This document shows positions 24,877 through 32,700 of a stretch of DNA of 64,000 nt, in pieces (the first letter of the stretch is position 1; the number at the start of each line of letters is the position of its first letter). Under the pieces are notes generated by a model. The model had not been told where the DNA came from, did no database searches, and saw only the letters and a list, made by a program, of their open reading frames with translations. This stretch comes from Candidatus Zipacnadum vermilionense (GTDB lineage: Bacteria > Armatimonadota > Zipacnadia > Zipacnadales > Zipacnadaceae). A program made the translations under genes and the position numbers. The DNA lies in the NCBI GenBank assembly GCA_029821755.1, contig JALGSV010000007.1:1-64000 (forward strand), read 5' to 3'.

Positions 24877-26643
24877 ATGACTAAGAAACTACTAGTAGTA
24901 TGCCTGCTCGTGGCCCTGGGCCTCATGGCCCTGCCCGCGCTGGCGCAGACGAATCCCGCAGAGACGGTGCCGTTTGACCACTGGGCCTATGACGCTGTGC
25001 AGAAGCTCGTGGATCGCGGCATCATCATCGGTTACCCGGATGGCACTTTCCGGGGCAACCGGGCCATGACCCGGTACGAGTTCGCCATGGCGATCAGCCG
25101 CATGCTCGATGCCATGCTCAAGGACCCGAACATGCGCGGTCCTGCCGGCCCCGCTGGCCCCGCTGGCACCGCCGGTGCCGCTGGTGCTGCCGGTGGTCCT
25201 GCCGGTCCTGCTGGTGCAGCCGGCCCCGCTGGCCCCGCTGGCCCCGCCGGCCCTGCCGGCCCTGCCGGCCCCGCCGGTACCGTGGATCCTGACGAGGTCC
25301 AGGCTATCTGTCAGAGGCTTTGCGACGAGTTCAAAAGAGAACTCAGAGACCTCAAAGACAACATGGACTACATCCAGGACGATCTGTACAATCTCACCGA
25401 TCGTGTGACCGCCCTGGAGCAAATGGGTGGCCCCCAGGTCACCGGCTGGATCGACTATCGCATCGGCCTCGCTTCCGAGCAAGGCGCGAACAACCTCAAG
25501 TTCGGTCGGGACGAGTTCGATAACCTCACCGGCAAGATCGGCGTAGAGGGCAAGGTCACCAAGGACTTGGCCGCACGTGCGATTCTGAAGGTGCGCGATA
25601 CAAATGCCGGTGAGAACGCCATCTGGCTGTCCGGCACCTCGCCCCGTCAGACCCCTCAATCAGTGGACGGCCACATGGCCGAGCAGGTCTGGCTCGACGA
25701 GGCCTGCCTGGACTTCACCTGGCACGTATGGCCGCGTTCGCGCATGATCGCGGGCCGCCAGTTCCAGTCCTATGGCCTGGGCCTGCTGGTCAACAATGCC
25801 CGACAGTCGCAGCAGGGGCTGCGCTTCATGTGGGGCAGCCTGTTCAACACCGGCATCGCCGTGGATGGCTTTGTCGGCGGCTCCAACTACACCTTCGCCA
25901 CGGACCCCGGGAAGACTCCGGGAGATGGGTATGCCAGCGTACGGTTGGCCTACAAGAAGCCCAGCTACGCCCTCGGTGGCAACTGGCTGATCAACGGCGT
26001 CGGCGGCGAGAGAGGCTGGTCCGCGGATGCGTGGGCCCGTTTCTGGGGCGGCCGCGAGTTGCAGGCCGAGTTCGCTGTCCAGCAGAAGGACATGCTGGGC
26101 AACAAGTACACCATGCATAACGACCCCACCGCCTTGATGGCGATGGTCGATGTCTGGAAGGGCTCCAGGTGGGACCTGAAGGGTTACTACTCCCAGGCTG
26201 ATGCCGAGTACAACCCCTATTACTCCACGGTCAACCCCTACTTCGAGCTGTACGGTAACGAGGGCCGGCAGCTGGTTGCTTGGGAGCGCTGGCTCCGCAA
26301 CCCGCTGGTTATGCCGAACCTCAACGTTGTCGGTGGCCGGCTGAACTTCAAGCTGGCGAGCTGGGACTGGCTGGCCTCCTACTATGCCCTGAACGGCCGC
26401 AGCAACTTCTGGGGCCACACCCTGTGGGGCAATGACGACGGCAGCCGCATGTTCTCGCCGAGCAACACCTCTCGCGCGCCGTACGACCGCCTGTGGGCGA
26501 TCACCGCGAAGAAGGCCGTAGCCGATGGCGTGGATCTGAACCTGACCTACGCCGAGCAGCTCCTCGAGAGCTCGACCAAGGCCGACAACCCCGAGATGTC
26601 CGATGCCCGCTTGGCTGTCATCGGAATCGCTGTAGGCTTCTAG
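24877..26643 (+). CDS. SLH-anchored outer-membrane porin with collagen-like stalk (OmpM type)
   Basis: 588 residues. Signal peptide to about 24; one SLH domain at 28-80 (FDHWAYDAVQKLVDRGIIIGYPDGTF), which binds the cell-wall polymer; a Gly-x-y repeat, mostly GPA, at 88-134; a predicted coiled coil at about 138-178 (ELRDLKDNMDYIQDDLYNL); then a beta-barrel ending in Phe (IGIAVGF), the usual outer-membrane end. OmpM-like proteins of Negativicutes, Deinococcus-Thermus and cyanobacteria tie the outer membrane to peptidoglycan in the same way, normally with coiled coil only. ATG 24877 starts the signal peptide; AAGGAGGG lies 13 bases before it. It is probably one of the most abundant envelope proteins. 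Confidence 0.88.
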   Translation: MTKKLLVVCLLVALGLMALPALAQTNPAETVPFDHWAYDAVQKLVDRGIIIGYPDGTFRGNRAMTRYEFAMAISRMLDAMLKDPNMRGPAGPAGPAGTAGAAGAAGGPAGPAGAAGPAGPAGPAGPAGPAGPAGTVDPDEVQAICQRLCDEFKRELRDLKDNMDYIQDDLYNLTDRVTALEQMGGPQVTGWIDYRIGLASEQGANNLKFGRDEFDNLTGKIGVEGKVTKDLAARAILKVRDTNAGENAIWLSGTSPRQTPQSVDGHMAEQVWLDEACLDFTWHVWPRSRMIAGRQFQSYGLGLLVNNARQSQQGLRFMWGSLFNTGIAVDGFVGGSNYTFATDPGKTPGDGYASVRLAYKKPSYALGGNWLINGVGGERGWSADAWARFWGGRELQAEFAVQQKDMLGNKYTMHNDPTALMAMVDVWKGSRWDLKGYYSQADAEYNPYYSTVNPYFELYGNEGRQLVAWERWLRNPLVMPNLNVVGGRLNFKLASWDWLASYYALNGRSNFWGHTLWGNDDGSRMFSPSNTSRAPYDRLWAITAKKAVADGVDLNLTYAEQLLESSTKADNPEMSDARLAVIGIAVGF

Positions 26644-26667
26644 TAAGCCGCAGCCACGTGAAACCTC

Positions 26668-26705
26668 AAGGCCCCGATCGCGAGATCGGGGCCTTGTTGT
26701 TTGTG
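26668..26705 (+). terminator. Rho-independent terminator of the SLH porin gene
   Basis: AAGGCCCCGATC, loop GCGA, GATCGGGGCCTT, then GTTGTTTG. A perfect 12-bp stem 25 bases after the stop; it also lies at the end of the convergent cobO. Confidence 0.88.
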
Positions 26706-26731
26706 GCGGGAGAGAGTCGGGAGCCCAACCC

Positions 26732-27271
26732 TCAGAAGTCCACCCCTCGCCGGGCCGCCTGCCCCTGCTCAAGGGGGTGCTTGACCGGCTGCATCACTGT
26801 CACCAGGTTGGCGAATTCCTGTAACTCGTCGGGAGCGCTGCGGCCGGTGCAGATGACCTCCATGCCCGTCGGGCGCGCGCGCAGGGCCGCCAGGAGGTCC
26901 TCCAGCGGTACCAGCCCCAGGTGCGCGGTGTTGTTGATCTCGTCCAGAACCACCACGTCCCACTGCGGGTCCGCCAGCACCCCGCGCGCGATCTCCCACG
27001 CCTCCGCTGCCAGCCGCCGGTCAAGCTCGGTCGGCTCGCCGCGCATCAGCTCCGCCGTGGCCGGGTGGTCCAGATTATGGAATACCAGGTCCGGGGCGAA
27101 GCGCTCGGCTAGGCTTTGCTCTGCCGGCTTGATACCACCTTTAAGGAACTGCAGGAAGTAGACTCGCAGCCCTGCCCCCAACGCTCGCCAAGTCACGCCC
27201 AGCGCTGCACTGGTCTTGCCCTTCCCGTTGCCCGTGTAGACCTGCACCAAGCCCGGCTGCAGTCTGCTCAT
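26732..27271 (-). CDS. cobO: Cob(I)alamin adenosyltransferase
   Basis: 179 residues of the CobO/BtuR family, which makes adenosylcobalamin from cob(I)alamin and ATP. The unusual P-loop GNGKGKTSAALG is at the N-terminus, followed by VYFLQFLKGG and the VVLDEINNTAHLGLV block. ATG 27271 has GGAGG 8 bases upstream. No cobalamin riboswitch elements (GCCACTG box) were seen upstream, and no other cobalamin genes are nearby. It is convergent with the SLH porin gene. The presence of B12 metabolism would suit corrinoid-using URO-D-family enzymes, but that is an inference. Confidence 0.93.
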   Translation of the reverse strand: MSRLQPGLVQVYTGNGKGKTSAALGVTWRALGAGLRVYFLQFLKGGIKPAEQSLAERFAPDLVFHNLDHPATAELMRGEPTELDRRLAAEAWEIARGVLADPQWDVVVLDEINNTAHLGLVPLEDLLAALRARPTGMEVICTGRSAPDELQEFANLVTVMQPVKHPLEQGQAARRGVDF

Positions 27272-27396
27272 GCGGTTCGCCTCCTACGCATATGGAGTGA
27301 CGGGGACATGGTAGGGGCGCGGGAGGATGATGTCAAATGGCAGCCGCACCAGAGCGCGACCTCCGGTTGTCGGGAAGCGGCAGACGCCAGGTTGAG

Positions 27397-27470
27397 CCTC
27401 AGCCCCCCCACCCCCCTCCTGCGCGCGGGGACGTGCGCAGCTCAGGGCTGGAGAAAAGGGGAGTGAGCAT
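27397..27470. repeat. Type A dispersed repeat
   Basis: Starts GCCTCAGCCCCCCCACCCCC and ends GGAGAAAAGGGGAGTGAGC, with the inner stem GCGCGGGGACGTGCGC; lies in the divergent gap between cobO and the first ABC permease gene. Confidence 0.6.
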
Positions 27471-27650
27471 CCCGGGCAAGGCCCGTCGGCGTCAAACAGG
27501 TTCTTACTAGACCTCGGAAGGAAATCCCGACACCAAGGAGGAAACCACCCTCCGAAACGAGAAATGCAGTCTACTCGGAAATGCTGGAGCCGTGCGGAGC
27601 TCGATCCGCGGCTCTCGGCGTGTGGATTGCGCCTGGTGGTGAAGGCTGTC

Positions 27651-28421
27651 ATGATGGATGTCAAGAAGCTAGCGAAGGTCGCAGGTGGCGGCGGGCAAGC
27701 GGCCCCGCAGATTCAGAAGCAGATTAACCTTCCGTGGCCCGATGCCTTCCGCATCAGCCTCAGGAGCGTACTCCTGCGGCTGGGGCGCGCGGGGATTGCG
27801 GCCACCGGCATCGTGTTGGGGGTGGCCTTCCTCACCTATGTCTGGTCCGACCGCATCTTCAGCGACGGCGTGGAGAAAGCACGCTTGGCCCAGGAGCAGA
27901 CTCTAGCCGCGGCCGCCGAGAGCGTGCGCAAGCCTGCCGCCGCGCCGGAGGCCGAGCAGGGGGCCCCTGATCAGCCTGTGGCGCCCGACGCCAGTCAGTC
28001 CACCAAGGCCGAGAAGGACGCCCGCCAACTCTGGCTGGTCGTCATGTCCTTGCTCGTCTGCGGTATCGGGATCACCAACGCCATGCTCATGTCGGTAACC
28101 GAACGCTTCCAGGAAATCGGCACCATGAAATGCCTGGGGGCGTTGGACGCGTTCATTGTGCGTCTGTTCCTGATCGAGTCGGTGGTGATCGGGGTGCTGG
28201 GCTCCGCCGCCGGCATCATCATCGGCATCCTCTTTGTCCTGCTGTACTACGGGATCAAAGAGGGCTTCTCGGTGACCGCCAAAGTGGACTGGGGCTCGTT
28301 GGTGATGGTCATGTTGTACGGGCTGGTCATCGGGACCGTCCTGGCCCTGCTGTCCGCCATCCCCCCGGCCATTCGCGCCGCCCAGATGCCCCCGGCAGCA
28401 GCGCTGCGGAGCGAAATATAG
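27651..28421 (+). CDS. FtsX/MacB-like ABC permease, short form
   Basis: 256 residues with four membrane segments: one near residue 50 (AGIAATGIVLGVAFLTYVW), then a charged Ala/Pro loop of about 70 residues, then three at the C-terminus containing the FtsX signature (CGIGITNAMLMSVTERFQEIG, MKCLGALDAFIVRLFL). The usual large periplasmic MacB domain is missing. It ends in a family-typical PPAIRAAQMPPAAAL. ATG 27651 is the most likely start, with only a weak AAGG before it. The ATPase gene follows at 28577 and the giant permease at 29753; the three probably form one transporter. Confidence 0.82.
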   Translation: MMDVKKLAKVAGGGGQAAPQIQKQINLPWPDAFRISLRSVLLRLGRAGIAATGIVLGVAFLTYVWSDRIFSDGVEKARLAQEQTLAAAAESVRKPAAAPEAEQGAPDQPVAPDASQSTKAEKDARQLWLVVMSLLVCGIGITNAMLMSVTERFQEIGTMKCLGALDAFIVRLFLIESVVIGVLGSAAGIIIGILFVLLYYGIKEGFSVTAKVDWGSLVMVMLYGLVIGTVLALLSAIPPAIRAAQMPPAAALRSEI

Positions 28422-28576
28422 CGTAGGAGCGGATTCTGCGGAGCGAAGTGTAGCACCGCGGCGGCTCACCGGCATTCGAGGAACGGGCGACTGTCGCGGC
28501 AGAGACGTCGCGGAAGCGGCCCTTACGGGAGCGAGTGGGGTTCCCCTCGCGGCGGGCACCCCCCAAGGAGAATCCT

Positions 28577-29470
28577 ATGGCCAAGTATGTTTGCCCTAGT
28601 TGCGGTGAGAAGATAGAGACTACGGGGATTGTCACGGTCTGCCCCAAGTGTAACGCCGATATGGCCGGCGTGATGGAGCAGAGCGCTCGGGCCCTGCGGC
28701 AGAAGGCCGCGGAGCTGATCAAGGATGACTCGGTGACTACCCACGAGTACATCGTCCGCACTCGGGGGCTCAAGCGGAGCTACATCATGGGGGAAGAGGA
28801 AGTGCAGGCGCTGCGCGGCATAGACCTCGACGTCCGCCGCGGCGAGTACCTCTCCATCATGGGCCCCTCCGGCTCGGGCAAGTCCACCCTCTTCAACCTC
28901 ATCGGCGGCCTGGACAAGCCCACCGCCGGGTCCTGCTATATCAACGAAACGGACATGGCGCAGCTCTCCGCCCACGAACTGGCCTGGCAGCGCTGCCGCA
29001 CCATCGGCTACATCTTCCAGACTTTCAACCTCATCCCGGTCATGACCGCCCTGGAGAACGTAACCCTCCCCATGATCTTCGCCGGGATGGGCAGCGACGA
29101 GATGCTGGAGCGCGGACGGATGCTGCTGGATCTGGTGGGCCTGGGCGGCCGCCTGAACCACAAGCCGCAGGAGCTGTCCGGCGGCCAGCAGCAGCGCGTT
29201 GCCGTGGCTCGTTCGCTGGCCAATAGCCCGGCCATCGTTCTGGCTGACGAGCCCACCGGCAACCTGGACCTGCAGACCGGTAAGGAGATCATCGAGCTGC
29301 TTAAGGAGCTGAACGTGGAGAGCGGCGTAACCATCATCTCGGCCACGCACGACCTGAAGATGATCGACGTCTCCGACCGCATCGTGCACATCCGCGACGG
29401 CCAGGTGGAGCGAATCGAGAAGCGCGAAGAGATCGATCTGGAGATCGGGACTATGGGTGGCCAACCCTAG
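28577..29470 (+). CDS. ABC transporter ATPase with N-terminal zinc ribbon
   Basis: 297 residues. Residues 1-30 form a zinc ribbon with ligands C6, C9, C22 and C25 (CPSCGEKIETTG, CPKC). The remainder is a LolD/MacB-type ATPase: Walker A GPSGSGKST, Q-loop FQTFNLIP, signature LSGGQQQR, Walker B IVLADEP, and H in SATHD. The ribbon is not part of ordinary LolD/MacB ATPases and may dock to a partner or sense metal. ATG 28577 has AAGGAG 6 bases upstream. It would power the permeases encoded on either side. Confidence 0.92.
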   Translation: MAKYVCPSCGEKIETTGIVTVCPKCNADMAGVMEQSARALRQKAAELIKDDSVTTHEYIVRTRGLKRSYIMGEEEVQALRGIDLDVRRGEYLSIMGPSGSGKSTLFNLIGGLDKPTAGSCYINETDMAQLSAHELAWQRCRTIGYIFQTFNLIPVMTALENVTLPMIFAGMGSDEMLERGRMLLDLVGLGGRLNHKPQELSGGQQQRVAVARSLANSPAIVLADEPTGNLDLQTGKEIIELLKELNVESGVTIISATHDLKMIDVSDRIVHIRDGQVERIEKREEIDLEIGTMGGQP

Positions 29471-29752
29471 GGTCGGTAGGCATCAAGGCAGGACAGCAAT
29501 AACGGCGGGAACGACAGAAACGGCAGGCCCCCGCCCTCAGGCCGCCCCAAGGGCGCCTCACGCTCCTGCCCCCCTCTCTGCGCACGTCCCGTGCGCTGTG
29601 CAGGAGAGGGGGGAGCAGAAGGGAAGCGGATGGTTTTGCCCCACCCCCCTTCAGGGAGGGTCGCCGGCAGGTTGGTGTCGGCGGGGTAGGGAGCTTGTGC
29701 GGGGAAGCTCGCGTCACGCGGACAGCGCTATCGAGGCGGTGAACTCGCTCTG
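29471..29752. repeat. Repeat-bearing gap with type A copy
   Basis: A type A copy at about 29545-29610 (GCCCCCCTCTCTGCGCACG, returning as GTGCAGGAGAGGGGGG) and a weaker C-rich/G-rich pair at 29638-29660. No gene or promoter was recognised. Confidence 0.55.
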
Positions 29753-32700
29753 ATGAAATCTTGCAGCATAAGGCCGGCCCTGTTGGCGATGGCCATTCTG
29801 CTGAGCCTGGGCGTGGCCGACTACTCCACGCTGGCCCAGGAGGAAATGGAGGTGGCGCTCACCTCCGAGACTGACTATGCCAAGGTCGCCGCGCAAATCT
29901 CGGCTTCCGAGATCAACGAGACTATTCGCACGCTGGCTTCCTTCGGCAGCCGCGTGACCGGATATCCCGGCTGCGAGCGGTCCGCCCAGTTGATCGAGCG
30001 GAAGTTCCGTGAGGCGGGGCTGCAGGACGTCACTGTTGACGAGTTCCCGGTCATGTCGCCGCGTGTGACGGACGACCAGCGCCCGGCCACTCTCGCCGTC
30101 GGCGACCGCGAGTTCACCATCTACCCGCTCTGGCCCAACCTCGTCAGCACCCCCCAGACCCCGGCCGAAGGCCTCAGCGGCCCGCTGCTGTACGGGGGCA
30201 ATGGCTCCTTCGCCGCCTTCAATGGCCACCCGGTCACGGGTAGCCTCGCCCTGCTCGAGTTCAACTGCCAGTCCCGGTGGCTCAACGCCCCCCTGCTGGG
30301 CGCCAAAGCCGTGCTGTTCATCGAGCCGGAGGAGACCATCCGCGGCGAGGTGGAGCAGAAGTTCCTCTCCATACCGGCCGACATCCCCCGGTACTGGGTG
30401 CCCCGGGAGGTCGCCGACTACCTGCTCGGCCTGCTGAAGGCCCGGGGCGACTTACCCGTAATCGTCCACTGCGACATGCGGTGGCAGAGGGTCACGGCCA
30501 AGAACATCTCCGGCGTGATCCCCGGCACCGACCCGCGCCTCAAGGCCCAGCGCGTGGTCGTGCAGGCCTACTACGACTCCATGTCCATCGTTCCCAGCCT
30601 GGCTCCCGGCGCCGAGTCGGCTACCTCGATCGCCACGATGCTGCAACTCATCAAGGCCTTCCAGGCGCAGCCGCCCAAGCGCACCGTGCTGTTCCTGGCC
30701 ACCGCCGGGCATTTTGAGGGTTTGGCCGGCGAGCGGCGCTTCGTGATGGAGACCGTCCGCGGTGCTCGCGCAGACGGCTACGTCAAGTACTGCTTCAACA
30801 TCGCCAACGCCGCCCGCAAGGACGTGGAGGACATCGCCGCGCGCCTGTGGGGCGAGGAGATCGGCCCCGGCGGCGTCAAAACCACCCGGTCGCAAGAGGA
30901 ACAAATGCGCGGCCTGGGCGGCTTGCTCAGCCGCGTCCGCGCGGCCGCCGCCAAGTCCGGCAAGATCCAGCGCAAGTCGGCCCGGGGCCTGAGCATCGCC
31001 GACCCCAACGCCAAAGTCCTGCCCATCTTCCAGTTGCCGGAGAAAGAAATCGCCAAGCGCAAAGCCTTGCTGGACGAGTTCCAGCGCCGGGTGCCGCTGA
31101 TCCGCCAGGCGGCCCAGCAAGCCGAGGCCGCCATCCGCCAGGCGCAGAGCCAGGGCGACGGCGCTAACCTGGAAGCGGTCCAGCAGGCCACGTACGGCGT
31201 CATCGACGCCCTGGACTTCTCGGACCAGAACGTCAACCTGTGGTGCTCGGTTGACCTCTCCAGCCGCAACTCCGCCTTCGGCATGTTCTATAAGGGCTAC
31301 TTCTACGACTATGCCGAGGGCATGCAGTGGAAGTTCGCCGACGTGGGCAAGAAGGCGCGTGAGTACGCCTCCCTCATCGGGCAAGCGCTCTCCGTGGACC
31401 CGGCCCAGCGCTTTGTGGACGGCATCAACGCCCTGCAGGGCAAGAACTGGCAGACATACATGGCCGGCCACCTGGCCCTGGGTAACGAGGTCGCGGTCCT
31501 GGCCGGTATCCCCGGCCTGGGGCTGGCCACCATCAACGACAGCCGCCCCCTGGTCGACACTCCGATGGACCTGCCCGACGCCATGAACCTCGACAACGTT
31601 ATGGAGCAGGCGCGGTTCTTAAGCTGCCTGCTCAGCGACATGGTCTCCGTCACCCAGCCCCGCGACCTGTACAAGATTGATCTGGAGGACAACTTCGGCG
31701 AGGCCAAGGGTCGGTTGGTGCAGTTTGACCCCGCCGTCAGCACCTTCCCCGACGACCCCATCGAGGGCGGCATCGCCACCATCCGCAAGGTCGAGAAGAG
31801 CGCCATGGGTGTGCGCACCGAGCTGTTTGACGAGGTGGACAACCTGGGCCGCTACGCTCTGACCGGTGTCGCCAACGTCCGCGCCGTGGCGGGCAAGACC
31901 ACGGTGGAGGGCTTCCTCACCAGCGCAAGCGATGGCACCATCATCATGGCCCCCGACCTGGGCGTGAACGGCGCCACGGCCTACCCCATCGAGGTCGACA
32001 TGGACCAGCCGGTTAAGCCGGTGACGGTCGTCATGTTCGAGTGCAAGCCGGTCACGCTTTACGACATGGTCGACCAGCGGTTCTTCGATCTGCTTTCGGA
32101 GATCTACGTCTACGACGCCGCCCTGGAGGCCCCACCCTATACTTACGGCGACTGCCTGCCCTTGCCACCCAAACGTCTGGTCAGCACCTACGAGCCAGTG
32201 GGCGTGGTCTTTGCCACCCCCGGCACCAAGCTGCGGGTGACCATGGCCGCCAGCCTCCTGGGCCTGCGCTTCTTGCTGCTCAACCCGTCGCCGGCCAGGC
32301 CCGAGGGCGAGGGCTATCTGGTCGACGAGACCCCCTCCCTGTACATGAGCCCCTACCTGGTCGCGCGGGACATGTGGACCCTCGATGAGGACCGCATCGC
32401 CAAACTGGAGCGATTCGGTATCACCAACAACCTGGTGACCGAGGCCCACAATGCCGCCAGGGAGCAGCTGGAGATGGCCTCCGAGTTCCTGCGTCAGTAC
32501 CGCTACGACGCTTTCATCAGCGCAGCACGCTCGGCCTGGGCGCTGGAGTCCCGCGCCTACCCCGCCGTGCGCTCGACGGCCAACGACGTGGTCAAGGGCA
32601 TCATCTTCTACATGGCCCTGCTGCTGCCGTTCAGTTTCTTCCTGGAGCGGCTGCTCATTGGCCATGCCGACCTCAAGTGGCAACTGCTGGGCACGGGCGG

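Noticed and set aside
25136-25284. Short-period repeat that could be mistaken for a CRISPR or satellite
   Set aside because: It is the coding sequence of the GPA collagen-like repeat (9-base period) inside the porin gene.
27272-27400. Cobalamin riboswitch before cobO
   Set aside because: No conserved B12-box elements were seen in the divergent gap.
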